Part shown: positions 43,039 to 54,634 of the stretch, one piece after another
Position numbering within the stretch: position 1 is the first letter of the stretch
Layout of the letters: every line of letters starts with the position of its first letter
Source: Caulobacteraceae bacterium PMMR1
Lineage (GTDB): Bacteria; Pseudomonadota; Alphaproteobacteria; Caulobacterales; Caulobacteraceae
Length of the DNA: 64,000 bases
Assembly (NCBI GenBank): GCA_000733915.1
Contig: JPOM01000001.1
Span: 1,984,001 to 2,048,000 of the forward strand
Direction: 5' to 3'
Made by a program: the position numbers and the translations under genes
Notes under the pieces: generated by a model
Databases searched by the model: none
Seen by the model: only the letters and a program-made list of their open reading frames with translations
What the model was told of the DNA's origin: nothing

Positions 43039-43719
43039 ATGGCCGTGCCCACAGAAGACCTCGACGAACAGGACGTTGCGGAAGCCTTCGACGAGGAGAC
43101 CCTCGACATCTCCTGGTCCGACGCGCTGGACCTCGCGCCCGACACCTACGACGCTACGAGCGCGCGGGGCGACGAGGACATCGACGGGCGCGATGTCGCG
43201 CTGGACGCAGACGAAGAGGACGACGCCCTCCTGGACAGCCTCGACGACGACGAGGAGGAGGACGACCTCAACGACGACGATCTGGACGAGGATGCCACCG
43301 ACGAGGACGACCTTGAGGACGCCGCCTACGACCCGGACTATGACGACGACCTGAACGACACGGTCGACCGGATCGCCGCGCTCTCGCCGGACGAAGCGGA
43401 GATCCTGGACGTGGAGAACTACGACGCTCTCGGCGGCGCAGCGACGGTCAGCGTCGCAGACCTGGAGGCGGACGCACTGGACGATGCGGAACTGCACGAG
43501 CTCGGCTATCAGACCGCAGCTTCCGACGCCGGTCAGGACGATCGGGTGCGGGTCAAGGGCGGCGAGCGTGCGGACGACGTCACGGCTGCGGACACAGCGC
43601 CCGGCGAGGGCCGGAGCTTACCGGACGACCCGAAGTCCCGTCAGGACGCCCTGCTCGACGAGGGCGTGGAGGAGACCTTCCCGGCCTCAGACCCGGTGTC
43701 GGTGAAACACATCACCTGA
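43039..43719 (+). CDS. very acidic protein with conserved ETFPASDP ending, unknown
   Basis: A 226-residue protein, about one third Asp plus Glu, with a central block (about residues 55-115) that is nearly all Asp, Glu and Leu (DDDEEEDDLNDDDLDEDATD). The C-terminal DALLDEGVEETFPASDPVSV resembles a short motif seen at the ends of small alphaproteobacterial proteins, with no function known to me. No signal peptide or membrane span. It diverges from flbT; a GTTAAC at 42964-42969 sits between the two starts. Could be a calcium- or cation-binding or DNA-mimic protein; none is shown. Confidence 0.8.
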   Translation: MAVPTEDLDEQDVAEAFDEETLDISWSDALDLAPDTYDATSARGDEDIDGRDVALDADEEDDALLDSLDDDEEEDDLNDDDLDEDATDEDDLEDAAYDPDYDDDLNDTVDRIAALSPDEAEILDVENYDALGGAATVSVADLEADALDDAELHELGYQTAASDAGQDDRVRVKGGERADDVTAADTAPGEGRSLPDDPKSRQDALLDEGVEETFPASDPVSVKHIT

Positions 43720-45555
43720 GGGCGACGGGGGCGTGTCCGCCCTACCCCACCGTTCGCTCGAACTCCTCCACGAGGCGCTCCAGCCGCGCGCAGCCCCCGC
43801 CCAGAAGCTCTTCTCGCGGGGGTCCAGGCCGAAGGGCTGCAACGCCTCGACGTAGGTCTTGGTCCCGCCCGCCGCCAGCAGCTGCTCGTAGAGGGGCGCG
43901 AACCCGTCCGGGTCCTTCCGCCGCGCCTCCATCAGGGCCGAGACCAGCAGATCCCCGAAGGCGTAGGCATAGACGTAGAACGGCGCGTGCACGAAGTGGC
44001 TGACGTAAGCCCAGTAGGGCGCGTAGCCCTCGCTGAGCCGCACGCCGGGTCCCAGGCTCTCGCCCATCACGTCCATCCAGAGCGCGCCGAGCTCGTCGGG
44101 GGACAGCTCGCCCTGCGCCCGGCGGGCATGGAACTGCGTCTCGAAGCGATGGAAGCTGATCTGGCGCACGACGGTGTTCAGCCCGTCCTCGATCCGTCCC
44201 GCCAAGAGGGCGCGGCGCTCCTCGCCGGTCGCCTCCTCCAGCAGGCGCTCGAACACCAGGCCCTCGCCGAAGATCGAGGCGGTCTCGGCCAGGGTGAGCG
44301 GGGTGTCGCCCAAGAGGGTGCCGATGGGCTGGGCCAACTGCTGGTGCACCGCGTGGCCGAGCTCGTGCGCCAGGGTCAGCACGTCCCGCCGCTCGCCCAT
44401 GTAGTTCAGCAGCACATAGGGATGCTTGTCGGCGGCGACCGGGTGCGAAAAGGCGCCTGAGGTCTTGCCGGGGCGGGGCTCTGCATCGACCCAGGGCCGG
44501 TCGAGCATCAGGCGGGCCCGGTCCGCGAACCCGGGCGCCAGCTCGCCGAAGGCGTCCAGCACCAGGCTGCGGGCCTGCGACCAGTCGTAGCGGCGGGGCT
44601 CGCCCGGCGCGACGGGCGCGTTGCGGTCCCAGTAGTTCAGGGCGGGCAGGCCGAGAAGCTTGGCCTTCAGGGCGTAGTAGCGGTGCGACAGCCTCGGATA
44701 GGCGTCCACCACCGCGGCCTCGAGCGCGTCCACCGCCTCAGCGTCGACCTCGTTGGCGATGTGGCGCGAGGCGACCGGCGTGGCGTAGCGCCGCCAGCGG
44801 TCTTCCACCTGCTTCTCGAAGGCGAGCGTGTTGAGCGCCAGGGCCTGCACCGGCGCGACCTCGGCCAGCGCCGCCGAGAGCCCATGAGCGGCGGCCTCCC
44901 GCCGGGCGGGGTCGGGGTCGGACAGGCGGTTCAGCGCCTCCGACAGGGTGAGCGCCTCGCCCTCGACCTCGGCCCGCAGCCGCGCCAGCGTCTCGTCGTA
45001 GAGGCGCGACCAGTTCGCCACCGCCGGCCCGCGGTCGACAAGCAGCCGCTCCAGGTCGGGCGCGAGCTCGTGCTCCCGCGTCAGGCGCACCCGCCGCAGC
45101 CAAGGGCGCCAGCGCGCCGCATCGGCGTTGGCGCGCATCGCGGCCTCGATCTCCCACTCGTCGAGCTGGTTGATCTCCAGCGTCAGGAACAGGGTCTCCG
45201 CCCCGAGGGCGGCGTGGCGGGCGCGCAGATCCGCCTCGAACTTGGCCCAGCCCGCGTCGTCCCGGGCGACGGAAGCCGCCAGGCTGGCGTAGGCGGCGCC
45301 GTGCAGGATCAGGTTGGTGGAGCGCTCGTAAAGCCCGATAGCCTGGTTCAGCAGCAGGGCCAGGCGCTCCGGCTGTCCGCGGGCGCCGATCAGCGCGCCC
45401 TTCAGCTTGCCGAGCTCGGCGACCAGGCCGCGGGCCGTCTCCAGGTCGCGCTCGATGGCGGGGTCCTCGCGGCTGGCGTAGAGGTCGCTGAGGTCCCAGC
45501 GGGGCAGGGCTTCGCCCACGGGGACGAGGTCGGACGCACGGGTTTGGACGGTCAT
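43687..45555 (-). CDS. pepF: M3-family oligoendopeptidase F, last codons frameshifted
   Basis: A zinc metallopeptidase of about 600 residues. The active site is TLAHELGHAVHQQLA (HEXXH), and the third ligand Glu is in ASIFGEGLVFERLL. The start at 45555 precedes the family's PRWDLSDLYASR block. Near 43797 the sequence changes to a non-homologous tail; in the next frame it continues ARLERLVEEFERTVG and stops at 43742-43744. One G missing from the GGGGG run at about 43794-43798 explains this. As it stands, the frame reads on and overlaps the 3' end of the acidic gene by 33 bases. It trims small peptides in the cytoplasm. Confidence 0.88.
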   Translation of the reverse strand: MTVQTRASDLVPVGEALPRWDLSDLYASREDPAIERDLETARGLVAELGKLKGALIGARGQPERLALLLNQAIGLYERSTNLILHGAAYASLAASVARDDAGWAKFEADLRARHAALGAETLFLTLEINQLDEWEIEAAMRANADAARWRPWLRRVRLTREHELAPDLERLLVDRGPAVANWSRLYDETLARLRAEVEGEALTLSEALNRLSDPDPARREAAAHGLSAALAEVAPVQALALNTLAFEKQVEDRWRRYATPVASRHIANEVDAEAVDALEAAVVDAYPRLSHRYYALKAKLLGLPALNYWDRNAPVAPGEPRRYDWSQARSLVLDAFGELAPGFADRARLMLDRPWVDAEPRPGKTSGAFSHPVAADKHPYVLLNYMGERRDVLTLAHELGHAVHQQLAQPIGTLLGDTPLTLAETASIFGEGLVFERLLEEATGEERRALLAGRIEDGLNTVVRQISFHRFETQFHARRAQGELSPDELGALWMDVMGESLGPGVRLSEGYAPYWAYVSHFVHAPFYVYAYAFGDLLVSALMEARRKDPDGFAPLYEQLLAAGGTKTYVEALQPFGLDPREKSFWAGAARGWSASWRSSSERWGRADTPPSPSGDVFHRHRV

Positions 45556-45666
45556 TGGCACGCCTATGGCGCGGGGCCGACCCTGGCGCAACAGGGGAAG
45601 GGCCGCCCCGCGGCGCATTTCGCGAGCGGGCTTGACGCGCCGAACATAGCAGGAACATGCTGCGCC

Positions 45667-46122
45667 ATGTCCGAAGCCTTCGCCCTGGACCCCGAGCGCG
45701 GCCCCTCGCGGCCGGAGACGACCCATGCGGTGACCCGCGGGGCGGCGCGGCTGCTGGCGGCGCTGAGCTGGGCGCCCCTGGCGGAGGTCAGCCTGCCGAA
45801 CGGGCGCCGGGCGGACCTGATGGCGCTCGGCCCCAGGGGCGAGGTCGCCATCGTGGAGGTGAAGTCGAGCCTGGAGGATTTCCGGACCGACCGGAAGTGG
45901 ACCGAGTACGGCGAGTTCTGCGAGCGGTTCTATTTCGCCGTCGCGCCGGACTTTCCCCGCGGCGTGCTGCCGGACGGCCCGGGGCTGATCGTGGCGGACG
46001 GCTTCGGCGGGGCGGTGATCCAGGAGAGCCCCGAGCGGCCCCTCGCGCCCGCGCGCCGCAAGGCCCTGACGCTGATGTTCGCAAGACTGGCCGCCTGGCG
46101 CGCCTCGGCGCCGGGGATCTGA
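45667..46122 (+). CDS. mmcB: MmcB-family DNA repair protein
   Basis: A 151-residue protein of the MmcB family (PD-(D/E)XK-like nuclease fold). Seen are RRADLMALGPRGEVAIVEVKSSLEDFRTDRKWTEYG, with the Asp, Glu-x-Lys active-site pattern, and CERFYFAVAPDFP. MmcB was found in Caulobacter as a factor for mutagenic repair with the ImuBC/DnaE2 pathway. ATG 45667 follows the divergent M3 gene by 111 bases. Confidence 0.87.
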   Translation: MSEAFALDPERGPSRPETTHAVTRGAARLLAALSWAPLAEVSLPNGRRADLMALGPRGEVAIVEVKSSLEDFRTDRKWTEYGEFCERFYFAVAPDFPRGVLPDGPGLIVADGFGGAVIQESPERPLAPARRKALTLMFARLAAWRASAPGI

Positions 46123-46172
46123 ACCGGGGCGCTGAGCTGGGGGGCTGAGCCGGCGCGCTGCGCTGAGGCGCC

Positions 46173-47660
46173 TCAGCCCTTCGGCAGGTCGGCGACGGTC
46201 CAGCCGCCGCCCAGCGCCTCGATCAGGTTCACGCTCGCCACCAGGCGCGACCGCAGGACGTTCAGCGAGGTCTCGGCGGTGGACAGGGCCGACTGGTTGG
46301 CCGTCACCACCGTCGTGAAGTCTACGAGGCCGGCGCGGTACTGGTTCAGCGCGATCTGGGCCGACTGCCGGGCGGACGCCTCGGCCGCCGAGCGCAGCTG
46401 GGCTTCCTGCTCCAGGACCCGCAGCGTCACCAGCGAATCCTCCACCGCCTGGAACGCGCCCAAGACCGTCTGGCGATAGCTGGCCACGGCCTGGTCATAG
46501 AGGGCGCGGGCCTGCTGCACGCGGGCGCGGCGGGCGCCGAAATCGATCAGGCTCTCCGCCAGGCTCGGCCCGAAGGACCAGGTCGTGGTGGACGACTTGA
46601 AAAGGTCGCCGATGCGGGTCGCGCTGGTGCCCGCATTGGCCGAGAGCGTCAGCATCGGGAAATAGGCCGCGGTGGCGACCCCGATCTGGGCGTTGGCGGA
46701 GGCGACGCGCCGCTCGGCCGAGGCGATGTCGGGGCGCCGCTCGAGCAAGGTGGAGGGCAGGTCCACCGGCGCGACCGGCACGGGCACGGTCTCGCTTGTG
46801 GGGGCGATGCTCAGCGCCGAGGGCGGCGCGCCCACCAGCACCGCAATGGCGTGCTCATACTGCTGGCGCGCCACGGCGAGGTCCGCCGCGGCGGCCTGAG
46901 CGGCCTGCAGCTGCACCTGGGCGGTGATGACGTCGGCGCGGGCGATGACCCCGGCCTTGAACTGGTTCTGGGCGATCTGCAGGGTCCGCTGATAGTCGGC
47001 CACCGTCTGGTCGTAGAGGCGCTTTAGGGCGTCCGAAATCCGCAGCTCGAAGTAGTCGATGGCGAGGGCCGCCTGGGCGGAGAGGCGCGCGGAGGCGACC
47101 TCGGCGGCGCTGGCCTGGGCGGAGGCGCGGTCGGCCTCGATGGTGCGGCGGATGCGGCCCCAGAGGTCCGGCTCCCAGCTGGCGCCCAGGCCGAGGTCGT
47201 AGACGGTACGCTCGCGGGCCCCGCTCGACAGGGTCGCCCCCGCCCCCGACGATCCGCCCGCGCCCGTCGAGACCGACCCGCCGCCCGAGCGGCTGCGGGT
47301 CGCCGAGGCGGTCAGGCCGAGGGTCGGGAACAGGCTGGCGCGCGCCTGCCGCGTGATGGCCTGGGCCTCGCGATAGGCGGCCTCGGCGGCGGCGACATTC
47401 TGGTTGGAGAGGGCCACGCGCCGCTCCAGCCCGTCCAGGACCGGGTCGTTGTAGACCGACCACCAGGCGCCCCGGTCGATGTGATCCATGGGGGCGGCGG
47501 GTCGCCAGCCCTGCGCCTCTTTGAAGCCGGCGGCGAGGGGCGCGGTCGGGCGGCGGTAGTTCGGCCCCACGGCGCAGGCGGAGAGCGCGGCGGCTGCGGC
47601 CAGCAGGACGGCCAGGGGCGGACGGAGGGCTTTGCGGGTCTGGAGCATGGAGCGGATCAC
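46173..47660 (-). CDS. RND efflux outer-membrane lipoprotein, NodT/OprM family
   Basis: A 495-residue TolC-type channel. The signal peptide ends in a lipobox ([16 protein letters not shown]; Cys about residue 29). Two repeated halves of long helices and beta-barrel strands follow, with QPDLW-like [22 protein letters not shown] and [20 protein letters not shown] as family marks. It overlaps the permease gene by ATGA, so it belongs to the RND operon as its last gene. Confidence 0.92.
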   Translation of the reverse strand: MIRSMLQTRKALRPPLAVLLAAAAALSACAVGPNYRRPTAPLAAGFKEAQGWRPAAPMDHIDRGAWWSVYNDPVLDGLERRVALSNQNVAAAEAAYREAQAITRQARASLFPTLGLTASATRSRSGGGSVSTGAGGSSGAGATLSSGARERTVYDLGLGASWEPDLWGRIRRTIEADRASAQASAAEVASARLSAQAALAIDYFELRISDALKRLYDQTVADYQRTLQIAQNQFKAGVIARADVITAQVQLQAAQAAAADLAVARQQYEHAIAVLVGAPPSALSIAPTSETVPVPVAPVDLPSTLLERRPDIASAERRVASANAQIGVATAAYFPMLTLSANAGTSATRIGDLFKSSTTTWSFGPSLAESLIDFGARRARVQQARALYDQAVASYRQTVLGAFQAVEDSLVTLRVLEQEAQLRSAAEASARQSAQIALNQYRAGLVDFTTVVTANQSALSTAETSLNVLRSRLVASVNLIEALGGGWTVADLPKG

Positions 47661-50600
47661 CCGGCTTGGGGCTGCGGCGGCTGGGCGACGGCGGGCTGGC
47701 CGGGCGAGCCGGGCGCTTGCCGGGGCCCGCTGCGGGGCCGGCGCAGCTTGTCGAGGTAGAGATAGACCACCGGCGTGGTCAGGAGCGTCAGCAACTGGCT
47801 GGCGATCAGGCCGCCGATGATGGCGATGCCGAGGGGGCGGCGGATCTCCGATCCCTCGCCGAAACCGATGGCGAGCGGCAAGGCGCCCAGGATCGCGGCC
47901 ATGGTGGTCATCAGGATGGGACGGAAGCGCAGCATGCAGGCGCGATAGATCGCCTCCCGCGGGGCCAGCCCCTCGTTCCGCTCGGCGGCCAGGGCGAAGT
48001 CGATGATCAGGATCGCGTTCTTCTTCACGATCCCGATCAGCAGGATGACGCCGATCAGGGCGATGATGTCGAACTCGGCGTTGAACAGGATCAGCGCCGC
48101 GACCGCCCCCACGCCCGCGGAGGGCAGGGTCGAGAGCACCGTGATCGGGTGCACATAGCTTTCATAGAGGATGCCCAGCACGATGTAGACGGCCACGAGC
48201 GCCGCGGCGATCAGCACCGGCTCGCTGGAGAGGCTCTGCTGGAAGATCTGGGCGGTGCCCTTGAAGCTGCCCCGCACGGTGTTGGGCATGTGGATGGCGT
48301 CCACGGCCTGGGCGATGACGGCCTGGGCGTCGGACAGGCTCCGGCCGGGGGGCAGGTTGAACGAAATGGTCGTGGCGACCGTCTGGTCCTGGTGGTTGAC
48401 GGCCAGCGGCGTCGTGGAGGGCGCCCAGGAGGCGAAGGCGGAGAGCGGGGTCATGCGCTCCGCCGTCGTGGCCACCGCCGCACCCGTCTGGGCCTGGCCG
48501 GAGCCGCCGCCCCCGTGGTCGTGCGCTGCACGCCCGCGCCGGACAGGGCCGCGCCGCCGAGCACGCCCGAGCTCGCGGCCGACGGGCTGGAGGCGACGGC
48601 GTTGGAGCCCGATCCGGAGCCCGCGCCTGCCGAGCCTGAGCCCGAGCTAGAGCCAGAGGCCGCGCCGTTCGCGCTCGCGCCTGCCGGACCGGCATCCGCC
48701 CCCGTCGCGCCGGAGCCGCCGGCCGAGGTCGTCGCTCCCCGCCGGCCCGCACTCGCCCGGCCCGAGCCGGAGAAGGTCGAGATCGTGACGCCGGAGGATC
48801 CTGAGACGCTGAGGGTCCGCGCCGCGCCCCCGCCGCCGCCCGAACCGACCGCGTTGGGACGGGTGGCCTGCAAGGCGCTGGGGATCGCCGCCCGGGTCGG
48901 GCCGATGCGGTAGAGGCTCTGGGCGGGGGTCACGACCGCGCGGCTGTTGGGAACGCGCGCCAGGCTGGTGATCGGCGAGATCGCCTGGCTGAGATGCGAG
49001 CTCGCCGTCGGCGGCCCCGCCGTCGCCGCCTGGCCGGAGGTCACATAGAGCTGATTGAGCACCTCGGGGCTGGTCGCGAACTGAGGGTCCGCCTCCATGA
49101 CCACATGGTACTGGTTCAGGGGGTTGTAGATGGTGGAGACCTGCCGCTGGCCGAACGCGTCGTAGAGCGCGTTGTCCACCTGCGCCGAGGTGAGGCCGAG
49201 CCGGGCCGCAGTGTCCCGGTTGACCGTGATGAAGGTCTCCAGACCGTGCTCCTGCTGGTCGGAGTTGACGTCTGTGATCTCGTCCGGATGCTTCTTCAGC
49301 TCCTCGGCCAGCTTGTCCGCCCAGGTGCGGAGCAGGTCGAGGTCGTCGCTCTGCAGGGTGTACTGGTATTGCGCGCTGGACTGGCGGCCGCCGACGCGCA
49401 CGTCCTGCACGGCCTGCAGGAAGGCCTGGGCGCCGGGCACGGTCATCAGCTTGGGCCGCAGCCGCGCGATCACCTCGTCGGTGGAGACCTTGCGCTCGGC
49501 GCGGGGCTTCAGGCCGACGAACATGAAGCCGCCCGGCCCCCCGCCGACGAAGCCCGTCACCGTGGCCACGGCCGGGTCCCGCTGCACGATGCCCACGAAG
49601 CGGCGGAACTTCTGGCTGGTCAGGGGGAAGGCGGACGCCTGGTCGGTCTGGATGCCGCCGATCATCTGACCGGTGTCCTGCTGGGGAAAGAACCCCTTGG
49701 GCACGATCATATAGAGCCAGACGTTCAGGGCGATCGTGCCGAAGAGCAGCAGCAGCACGATCGGCCTGTGGTCGAGCGCCCAGCTGAGGCTGATCTCGTA
49801 GGTCTCCAGCAGCCAGGCGAAGCCCTTCTCCAGCCAGGCCGAAGCGCGGCTGAAGAACGAGCGCCGCTGCGGACGGCCCTGCGCCCCGCCGGCTCGTCGA
49901 TCAGGCGCGCGGCCAGCATGGGCGTGGTGGTCAAAGAGATCAGCAGCGAGATCAGGATCGACGCGGAGAGCGTCATGGCGAACTCGCGGAAGAACTTCCC
50001 GATGATGCCGCCCATGAGAAGGATGGGCATGAAGACGGCGATGAGCGAGATCGAGATCGAGACGACGGTGAAGCCGACTTCGCCCGCGCCGATCAGCGCC
50101 GCCTTGAAGCGCGGCATGCCGTCCTCGACGTGGCGGGTGATGTTCTCCAGCACCACGATGGCGTCGTCCACGACGAAGCCGGTCGCCACCGTCAGCGCCA
50201 TCAGCGACAGGTTGTCGAGGCTGAACTTAAGCACATACATGATCGCCAGAGTGCCGAGCAGGCTGACCACGACGGCGACCCCCGGGATTAGGGTCGCCCG
50301 GCCGTTGCGCAGGAACAGCAGCACCACGACCACGACCAGCACGGTGGCGATCAGCAGGGTGCGCTCGACGTCGGCGATGGACGCGCGGATCGTGGTCGTG
50401 CGGTCGATCGCGACCTTCAGGTCCACGCTGCGAGGCAGCTGCGCCTGCAGCTGGGGCAGGGCGGCCTTCACGCGGTCCACGACGTCGATCACATTGGCGC
50501 CCGGCTCGTGCAGCACCCGCACCACGATGGCGGCCTTGCCGTTGGCGAGGCCGAGGTTGTTGCGGTCCTCCTGGCCGTCGTCGACGCTGCCCACATCGCT

Positions 50601-51368
50601 CAGCCGCACCGGCGCGCCGTTGCGCTGCGCCACGATGAGGGTGCGGTAATCCGCCGAGGTGCGGCCCTGGTCGTTGGCCAGGATCTGGAAACGCGCGCCC
50701 CCCGCCTCGAAGGCGCCCTTGGGCTGGTTGGCGTTGGAGGCCGCGATGGCGGCGCGCACGTCCTCCAGCGCGATGCCGTAGCGGGCCAGGGCCTGAGGGT
50801 TCAGCTCCACGCGCACGGCGGGCGAGGCGCCGCCGCCGATGTCGACCTCGCCCACGCCCCGGACCTGGCTCAGCTTCTGCTGCAGGATGGTGGCGGCGGC
50901 GTCGTAGATCTGGCTCGGACGCAGGGTGTCCGACGTCATGGTCAGCACCAGGTCCGGCGCATTGGCCGGGTTCACCTTGCGATAGGTCGGATTGCTGCGC
51001 AGCGCAGTCGGCAGGTCCGCGCGCGCGGCGTTGATCGCCGCCTGCACGTCGCGCGCGGCGCCGTTGATGTCCCGGTCCAGGCCGAACTGCAGGGTGATCT
51101 GGCTGCGCCCCTGGCTGGACTGGGAGGTCAGCTCGCTGACATCGGCGATCTGGCCCAAGCGGCGCTCCAGCGGGGTGGCCACGCTGGTCGCCATCACCTG
51201 GGGGCTCGCGCCGGGCAGGTTGGCGTTGACCGCGATGGTGGGCAGGTCGACTGAGGGCAGGCTTGCCACCGGCAGCACGAAATAGGCCGCGATCCCGACC
51301 AGCCCGATGGCGAGCGTCAGGAGGATGGTGGCGACCGGGCGCCGAATGAAGAACGCCGACGGGTTCAC
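47657..51368 (-). pseudogene. second RND permease (MdtC-like), split by two frameshifts, large insert
   Basis: Three frames cover one RND protein: 51368 to about 49890 (N-terminus to LAARLIDEPAG), about 49890 to 48490, and 48475 to 47657 (ending with the TM bundle [19 protein letters not shown]). A single missing base in the GGGG near 49890 and another in the GGGGG near 48515 join them to about 1237 residues. Usual RND pumps have 1030-1060. The surplus is an insert of about 190 residues (48455-49038), Gly/Ser/Ala-rich, just before the docking-domain segment [15 protein letters not shown]. It overlaps both neighbours by ATGA. If the indels are sequencing errors the pump is intact. Confidence 0.8.
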
Positions 51369-54300
51369 GCCCTCGCGCCTCCCGAAGCGCCGCCGGGCGG
51401 ATTGTCCTCAGGCGCCCCGCGGGCCGGACCGCCGTGAGCGCCGCGCGCGGGCCCTTCCCTGTCCTTGCGCCCGAAGCGCGAGGCCAGGCCGTCGAAGGCG
51501 ATGTAGATCACCGGCGTGGTGAACAGGGTCAGCAGCTGGCTCGCGATCAGGCCGCCGATGATGGCGATGCCGAGGGGCCGGCGGAGCTCCGCCCCGATGC
51601 CGCCGCCTAGCCACAGGGGCACCGCGCTCAGCAGGGCCGCCATGGTGGTCATCAGGATCGGGCGGAAGCGCAGGAGCGCGGCCTGGTGGATCGCCTCCGG
51701 CGCCGGCAGGCCCTGGTTGCGCTCGGCGTCGAGGGCGAAGTCGATCATCAGGATCGCGTTTTTGTTCACGATGCCGATGAGCAGGACGATGCCGATGATC
51801 CCGATCACGCCCAGCTCCTGGCCCGCCAGCAGCAGGGCCAGGAGCGCGCCCACCGCCGCGGAGGGCAGGGTCGACAGGATGGTGATCGGGTGGATGAAGC
51901 TCTCGTAGAGCACCCCCAGCACGATGTAGATCGCCACCACCGCGGCCAGCACCAGCCAGAGCTCGTTGGACAGCGAGGCCTCGAACGCCTGGGCCGCGCC
52001 CAGGAAGGTGGTGTCGATGGCGCTCGGCATGCCGATCGACTGCTCGGCCCGGCGGATCGCGCCGACCGCGCCGCCCAGGGACGCGCCCCTGGCGAGATTG
52101 AACGAGACGGTCGCCGCGGGGAACTGGCCGACGTGGCTGATCTGCAGGGGCGTGGTCTGGACGACGACCTTGGCGATGGCGGCCAGCGGCACCGTCCCGC
52201 CCGAGGCGGACTGGAGATAGAGGTTGTTCAGGGCGTCCACGCCCTGCTGGAACTCAGGCGCGGCCTCCAGGATCACCCGGAACTGGTTGGACTGGGTGAA
52301 GATCGTGGACACGATCCGCTGGCCGAAGGCGTCGTAGAGCAGGTTGTCCACCGAGGCCATGGACACGCCCAGGCGTCCGGCGGTGTCGCGGTCCACCTGG
52401 ATGTAGACCGCCAGGCCCTGGTTCTGCACGTCGGACGCGACCCCCTCGACCTCGGGCACGCGCTTCAGGGCGTCGATCAGCCGGGGGGTCCAGGTCGACA
52501 GCAGCGCCGGGTCGGCGCCCTGCAGCACGAACTGGTACTGGGTGCGGCTGACCGTGGTGTCGATGGTCAGGTCCTGGACCGGCTGAAGATAGACCTGCAC
52601 GCCGGGCGCCTGGATCTCGCGGTTCAGGCGGCGGATCACCTCCGCAGCCCCCGGGCGCTGGCCCAGCGGCTTCAGCTCGATCAGGACGCGGCCGGTGTTG
52701 ACGGTCTGGTTCTGCGCGTCCACGCCCACGAAGGAAGCGACATTGGCGACCGCGGGGTCGCGCAGGATCTGTTCGGCGATCTGGCGCTGGCGGTCGGCCA
52801 TGCTGGCGTAGCTGGCGGACTGCGACGCCTCGACGACCCCCTGGATGGCGCCGGTGTCCTGGGTCGGGAACAAGCCCTTGGGGATGAACAGGAACAGCAG
52901 CACCGTCGCCGCAAAGGTCGCGACCGCGGCGATCAGCACGGTCGGCCGGTGAGCGATCGCCCAGGTCAGGCCCTTGTCGTACTGGCGGATGATGGCGTTG
53001 AAGCCGTCCTCCAACCGCTGGTTGAGGCTGCCCGGGCGGGGCGCGCGGGGCCGGCGCAGCCAGAGCGCGCACAGGGTCGGCACCAGCGTCAGGGACACGA
53101 AGGCCGAGACCAGGATCGTGGCCGCCAGGGTCACGGCGAACTCGCGGAACAGCCGGCCCACGACGTCGGCCATGAACAGCAGCGGGATCAGGACCGCCAG
53201 CAGGCTCAGCGTGAGCGAGATGATGGTGAAGCCGATCTCGCCCGAGCCCTGCAGCGCGGCGGACCGGCCGTCCTGCCCCTCCTCCACGTGGCGCGCGATG
53301 TTCTCGATCATCACAATGGCGTCGTCCACGACGAAGCCCGTCGCGATGGTCAGCGCCATCAAGGTCAGGTTGTTCAGGCTGTAGTGCAGCAGGTACATCG
53401 CCCCGAACGCCCCGACCAACGACAGGGGCACGGCGATGGCGCTGACGGCCGTGGCCGCGAGATTGCGCAGGAAGACGAAGATCACCGCCACGACCAGGGC
53501 GATGGAGAGCGCGAGCTCGAACTCCACGTCGTGTACGGAGGAACGGATGGTCACCGTCCGGTCGCTGGTGACGCTCACGTCCACGCCGGCGGGCAGGGAC
53601 TGCGTCAGCTCGGGCAGCAAGGCCTTCACCCGGTCCACCACGGCGATGACATTGGCGCCGGGCTGGCGCTGGACGTTCAGAATGATGGCGGGGGTCGTGT
53701 TGCTCAGGGCCGACAGCTGGGTGTTCTCCGCCCCGTTCACGACGCTGGCCACGTCGCCGAGCCGGATCGGCGCGCCGTTGCGATAGGCGATCACCAGGGC
53801 CGCATAGTCCTGCGGCGAGGACAGCTGGTCGTTGGCGTTCAGGGTGTAGGTGCGGACCGGTCCGTTGAGGGCGCCCTTTGCGCCGTTGACGTTGGCGGCG
53901 CTGATCGCGGTCCTGAGCGCCTCCAGGGTCAGGCCATAGGAGGCGAGCGCGGTCGGATTGGCCTGGATGCGCACCGCCGGGCGCTGGCCGCCGGAGACGG
54001 TGACCAAGCCCACGCCCGCCACCTGGCTGATCTTCTGGGCAAGGCGCGTGTCCGCCAGGTCCTCCACCTGGGTCAGGGGCAGGGTCTTGGAGGTGAGCGC
54101 GACGGTCAGGATCGGCGCGTCGGCCGGATTCACCTTGGCGTAGACGGGGGGCGCGGGCAGGTCGGAGGGCAAGAGGTTGCCCGCCGCGTTGATGGCCGCC
54201 TGGACCTCCTGCTCGGCCACGTCCAAGGAGATTTCGAGGCCGAACTGCAGGGTGATGATGGAGGCGCCGCCGGAGGAGACGCTGCTCATCCGGTTCAGGC

Positions 54301-54634
54301 TCGGCATCTGGCCGAACTGGCGCTCCAGCGGCGCGGTGATCTGGGACGTGGTCACGTCCGGCGAGGCGCCCGGATAGAAGGTCTGGACCTGGATCGTGGG
54401 GTAGTCGACCTCGGGCAGGGCCGAGAGCGGCAGGAACTGGAAGCCGACGACCCCCGCCAGGAAGATCGCGATCATCAGCAGCGACGTCGCGATCGGCCGC
54501 AGGATGAACAGCCGCGAGGGGCTCAGCCCAAGGCCGCGCGGGGCCTCGTGGCGGGCCTCGCCCCCGTCGCGGGCTGGCGCTTCGCGTCCCTGAGGCGGGG
54601 ACCCGCCGTCCTCGCCGGGCGGCTGATCGCTCAT
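51365..54634 (-). CDS. mdtB: RND multidrug efflux permease, MdtB-like
   Basis: A 1089-residue proton-driven pump of the HAE1 group, nearest to MdtB. A 40-residue polar leader precedes the first helix ([23 protein letters not shown]). Helix 4 has [14 protein letters not shown] with the proton-relay Asp pair, and helix 10 holds [20 protein letters not shown]. Periplasmic porter and docking domains are complete. ATG 54634 overlaps the adaptor's stop (ATGA); its own stop overlaps the second permease. MdtB and MdtC form a heterotrimer in E. coli and probably here. Substrates such as bile salts or novobiocin are known for the family only. Confidence 0.93.
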   Translation of the reverse strand: MSDQPPGEDGGSPPQGREAPARDGGEARHEAPRGLGLSPSRLFILRPIATSLLMIAIFLAGVVGFQFLPLSALPEVDYPTIQVQTFYPGASPDVTTSQITAPLERQFGQMPSLNRMSSVSSGGASIITLQFGLEISLDVAEQEVQAAINAAGNLLPSDLPAPPVYAKVNPADAPILTVALTSKTLPLTQVEDLADTRLAQKISQVAGVGLVTVSGGQRPAVRIQANPTALASYGLTLEALRTAISAANVNGAKGALNGPVRTYTLNANDQLSSPQDYAALVIAYRNGAPIRLGDVASVVNGAENTQLSALSNTTPAIILNVQRQPGANVIAVVDRVKALLPELTQSLPAGVDVSVTSDRTVTIRSSVHDVEFELALSIALVVAVIFVFLRNLAATAVSAIAVPLSLVGAFGAMYLLHYSLNNLTLMALTIATGFVVDDAIVMIENIARHVEEGQDGRSAALQGSGEIGFTIISLTLSLLAVLIPLLFMADVVGRLFREFAVTLAATILVSAFVSLTLVPTLCALWLRRPRAPRPGSLNQRLEDGFNAIIRQYDKGLTWAIAHRPTVLIAAVATFAATVLLFLFIPKGLFPTQDTGAIQGVVEASQSASYASMADRQRQIAEQILRDPAVANVASFVGVDAQNQTVNTGRVLIELKPLGQRPGAAEVIRRLNREIQAPGVQVYLQPVQDLTIDTTVSRTQYQFVLQGADPALLSTWTPRLIDALKRVPEVEGVASDVQNQGLAVYIQVDRDTAGRLGVSMASVDNLLYDAFGQRIVSTIFTQSNQFRVILEAAPEFQQGVDALNNLYLQSASGGTVPLAAIAKVVVQTTPLQISHVGQFPAATVSFNLARGASLGGAVGAIRRAEQSIGMPSAIDTTFLGAAQAFEASLSNELWLVLAAVVAIYIVLGVLYESFIHPITILSTLPSAAVGALLALLLAGQELGVIGIIGIVLLIGIVNKNAILMIDFALDAERNQGLPAPEAIHQAALLRFRPILMTTMAALLSAVPLWLGGGIGAELRRPLGIAIIGGLIASQLLTLFTTPVIYIAFDGLASRFGRKDREGPARGAHGGPARGAPEDNPPGGASGGARA

